Source: an uncultured Clostridia bacterium | Lineage (GTDB): Bacteria; Bacillota; Clostridia; Christensenellales; CAG-138 | Length of the DNA: 7,301 bases | Direction: 5' to 3' | Assembly: GCA_937900325.1 (NCBI GenBank) | Contig: CALCEX010000138.1 | Span: 1-7,301 of the forward strand | Shown here: positions 6,362 through 7,301 of the stretch, piece by piece | Numbering within the stretch: the stretch's first letter is position 1 | Layout of the letters: every line of letters starts with the position of its first letter | The notes under the pieces: model-generated | The model's database searches: none | What the model was told of the DNA's origin: nothing | Seen by the model: the letters and a program-made list of their open reading frames with translations, nothing else | Program-made: the position numbers and the translations under genes

Positions 6362-6636
6362 AATACCGCGCACCCGAATCTCGACGTTACGTCCCATGGG
6401 CGTTTTCGCCATCAGGTTGCTACTCCCGGGCATACCCGCGGCACACCTGCGCTTCCGCTTAATGCTGCTGCCTTCCGGCCCTGACATGGTTCACAGTGGC
6501 AAGTTGCACGGGACCCGGGGATCGACGCCCCACGATGGCGGCGGCCCCACAGGGGTAAGCCTCAAAACGGGGATTCAGCCCTGCTTTAGCGGATTGCAGG
6601 TATAGGGCGCCGCTATCTCCCCGCTTAGCGCGGCAA
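6362..6636 (-). ncRNA. ffs: Signal recognition particle RNA, long (Alu-containing) Bacillota form
   Basis: RNA scaffold of the signal recognition particle; it binds Ffh and directs ribosomes making membrane or secreted proteins to FtsY. On the - strand the diagnostic S-domain hairpin reads GTCAGGGCCGGAAGGCAGCA (GGAA tetraloop at 6476-6473) with the asymmetric loop on the AGCAGCA side. Upstream, the Alu domain shows CTGCAATCCGCTAAAGCAGG and GCTGAATCCCC, close to the Bacillus scRNA. The two ends pair: TGCCGCGC (6635-6628) with GCGCGGTA (6371-6364), which defines a length of about 275 bases, usual for this form and much longer than the 4.5S RNA of enterobacteria. A sigma-A promoter lies directly upstream and a hairpin terminator directly downstream. 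Exact ends are estimated to within a few bases. Apparent reading frames here are not genes. Confidence 0.95.
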
Positions 6637-6640
6637 GGTT

Positions 6641-6669
6641 ATTTTAACAAGATGGGGGTGAATAGTCAA
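6641..6669 (-). promoter_or_regulatory. SRP RNA promoter
   Basis: On the - strand: TTGACT (6669-6664), exactly 17 bases, then TAAAAT (6646-6641). The predicted start, near 6634-6636, coincides with the 5' strand of the SRP terminal helix. A strong constitutive promoter is expected for this abundant RNA. Confidence 0.8.
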
Positions 6670-6679
6670 TAAAATGCAT

Positions 6680-6714
6680 AAAAAAATTGCTTTGGAAGGG
6701 GATCCAAAGCAATT
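6680..6714 (-). terminator. Strong intrinsic terminator upstream of the SRP promoter
   Basis: Perfect 12-bp arms AATTGCTTTGGA / TCCAAAGCAATT (6685-6696 and 6703-6714) with a 6-base loop; on the - strand the stem runs into seven Ts. On the + strand nothing like a T tract follows, so it stops leftward transcription coming from 6715 or beyond. No protein gene on the - strand feeds it. Confidence 0.75.
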
Positions 6715-6757
6715 GTCGGTTTGTTATTGGTCTTGAAAGGGTTTCTCTCACTTGCAA
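6680..6757 (-). ncRNA. Candidate small RNA of about 75 bases
   Basis: A perfect - strand TATAAT (6767-6762) is followed by about 75 bases that end in the strong terminator at 6714-6680, with no reading frame between. The transcript could form a 5' stem-loop (CTTGCAAG 6758-6751 with CTTTCAAG 6739-6732, one mismatch), an unpaired ACCAATAACAAACCGAC stretch and the terminator hairpin. No good -35 box is visible, and a start at the usual distance from the -10 would remove part of the first stem. This is therefore a candidate only. I do not recognise a known family. Confidence 0.4.
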
Positions 6758-6841
6758 GCTTATTATAACCCGCGGGGAGGCGGAAATCATCACAAAAGTA
6801 TTACAATCCGCTGAAATGTTGATTAAGTTTTAAATAAATAT

Positions 6842-6869
6842 TTGTTTTATGGGCCGTTTGAGGTATAAT
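6842..6869 (+). promoter_or_regulatory. Promoter of the HMA copper-chaperone gene
   Basis: TTGTTT (6842-6847), 16 bases, then a perfect TATAAT (6864-6869), preceded by an AT-rich stretch (about 6825-6850). The start point would be near 6876, at the edge of the small inverted repeat TCGGG-CGA-CCCGA (6877-6889), which could be an operator or a leader hairpin. I see no recognisable CsoR or CopY site. Confidence 0.6.
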
Positions 6870-6916
6870 CATGCCGTCGGGCGACCCGAACTTCACACAG
6901 GAAAGGAGAAGGTAAA

Positions 6917-7126
6917 ATGAAAAAGACGATAAGGATAGAAGGAATGATGTGCGGCCACTGCTCAGGCAGGGTAAAGAAGGCGCTGGAGGCCGTGGAGGGG
7001 GTTGAAGCCGCAGAGGTGAGCCACGAGACGGGCATGGCAGAGGTGACGCTCAGCGGCGATGTATCAGACGGGGCGCTGACCAAGGCCGTCACCGATGCGG
7101 GCTACAAGGTAACGGGAATAGAGTAG
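6917..7126 (+). CDS. copZ: Heavy-metal-associated (HMA) domain protein, CopZ-like copper chaperone
   Basis: 69-residue single-domain protein that probably binds Cu(I) in the cytoplasm and hands it to a CopA-type ATPase or a copper-sensing regulator. The metal loop is GMMCGHC with C12 and C15 (usual form GMTCxHC); M11 replaces the more common threonine. It has the full beta-alpha-beta-beta-alpha-beta length, with VKKALEAVEGVEAAEV and a closing DAGYKV typical of the family. An excellent ribosome site (AAGGAGAAGG, 6903-6912) precedes the ATG, and it has its own promoter. No copper ATPase or csoR is visible in the window, so copper is inferred from the family; other soft metals are possible. The symbol is by similarity only. 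Confidence 0.88.
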   Translation: MKKTIRIEGMMCGHCSGRVKKALEAVEGVEAAEVSHETGMAEVTLSGDVSDGALTKAVTDAGYKVTGIE

Positions 7127-7154
7127 CGCCTGCACTTTTGGCGCATGAAATATG

Positions 7155-7190
7155 CCCCGAAGCTGTCCTTTACAGCGAAGAATGGCGGGG
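7155..7190 (+). other. Nested stem-loop element downstream of copZ
   Basis: CCCCG (7155-7159) pairs with CGGGG (7186-7190), and inside it GCTGT (7162-7166) pairs with ACAGC (7172-7176) around CCTTT, leaving an asymmetric internal loop (GAAGAATGG on the 3' side). It could be part of the copZ 3' untranslated region. I do not recognise a known RNA family. Confidence 0.3.
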
Positions 7191-7198
7191 TGTATAAT
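7169..7198 (+). promoter_or_regulatory. Possible promoter after copZ
   Basis: TTTACA (7169-7174), 18 bases, then TATAAT (7193-7198). If active, the transcript would begin near 7205 and meet the terminator at 7224-7266 within about 60 bases, or read out of the window. It overlaps the nested stem-loop at 7155-7190, so only one of the two readings may be meaningful. Confidence 0.35.
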
Positions 7199-7223
7199 GA
7201 ACACGATGGAAAAACAGGCAAGG

Positions 7224-7266
7224 GACAAAAAGAGGGGACGCTGCGGCGCCTTCTTTTATTTTTGTC
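7224..7266. terminator. Terminator downstream of copZ
   Basis: GACAAAAA (7224-7231) pairs with TTTTTGTC (7259-7266), and the stem continues inward through AGG/CCT and CGC/GCG with small bulges to a TGCG loop. The 3' side is T-rich (CTTCTTTTATTTTTG), and the A tract on the other side gives the - strand a T run too, so it may work in both directions. Confidence 0.5.
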
Positions 7267-7301
7267 TGTACCAGGCGTCATCGCGATGAAAAAAATACGG
7301 C

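Noticed and set aside
6396..6605. 69-residue + strand reading frame
   Set aside because: It lies antisense to the SRP RNA gene and has no ribosome site or family resemblance.
7197..7289. 30-codon reading frame MNTMEKQARDKKRG... ending at a TGA
   Set aside because: It overlaps a TATAAT box, runs through the terminator stem and resembles no known protein; GGGG at 7187-7190 is only a weak ribosome site.
1..7301. CRISPR arrays, insertion sequences, attachment sites and tRNA genes
   Set aside because: No regularly spaced repeats, transposase-like proteins, paired terminal repeats or tRNA cloverleaf sequences were found on either strand.

Overview
The window looks like chromosomal DNA of a Gram-positive, clostridia-like bacterium (Bacillota), probably an uncultured lineage. 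The evidence is a long, Alu-domain-containing SRP RNA of the Bacillus/Clostridium type, a YabE-type DUF348-G5-3D cell-wall protein directly followed by ksgA, a MecA_N-type class B penicillin-binding protein, and several near-consensus sigma-A promoters with 17-bp spacers. The genus cannot be named from the sequence alone.

Layout. Positions 1-1787 (+ strand) hold a cassette of four small genes: the 3' part of an Xre-type HTH/DUF4097-like regulator that enters from the left and is apparently frameshifted near its end, a four-helix DUF2975-like membrane protein, a DUF4177 protein and a cysteine-rich zinc-ribbon-like protein. A short convergent gap (1788-1877) follows. A lipoprotein penicillin-binding protein lies on the - strand (1878-4112). 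A 200-bp divergent control region (4113-4313) has one good promoter in each direction and two inverted repeats. On the + strand come yabE-like (4314-5438) and ksgA/rsmA (5438-6259), which overlap by one base. The 657-bp stretch 6260-6916 has no protein gene. It holds a bidirectional terminator-like structure, a second hairpin terminator, the SRP RNA gene on the - strand with its promoter, a further - strand terminator that may end a small RNA, and the copZ promoter. A copper-chaperone-like HMA protein (6917-7126, +) and a structured 3' region with a strong terminator close the window.

How the genes fit together. The PBP and the YabE-like protein both act at the cell wall (cross-linking and probable glycan cleavage) and are transcribed back to back from a shared control region, so joint regulation is plausible. 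ksgA rides on the yabE promoter, as in other Bacillota, although rnmV, which separates the pair in Bacillus subtilis, is absent here. The SRP RNA is a housekeeping gene with its own strong promoter.

The clearest large-scale anomaly is codon usage. By hand count, yabE and ksgA use ATA for about 32 of 41 isoleucines, and the PBP (spot-checked) and copZ agree. The four-gene block at 1-1787 uses ATA for only about 9 of 46. The switch falls in the 90-bp gap at 1788-1877 and suggests that the left block was acquired, or that the contig is chimeric. I found no clear new defence or mobile system. The best leads are this foreign-looking cassette, the orphan terminator/small-RNA candidate beside the SRP gene, and the inverted repeat between the divergent cell-wall promoters.
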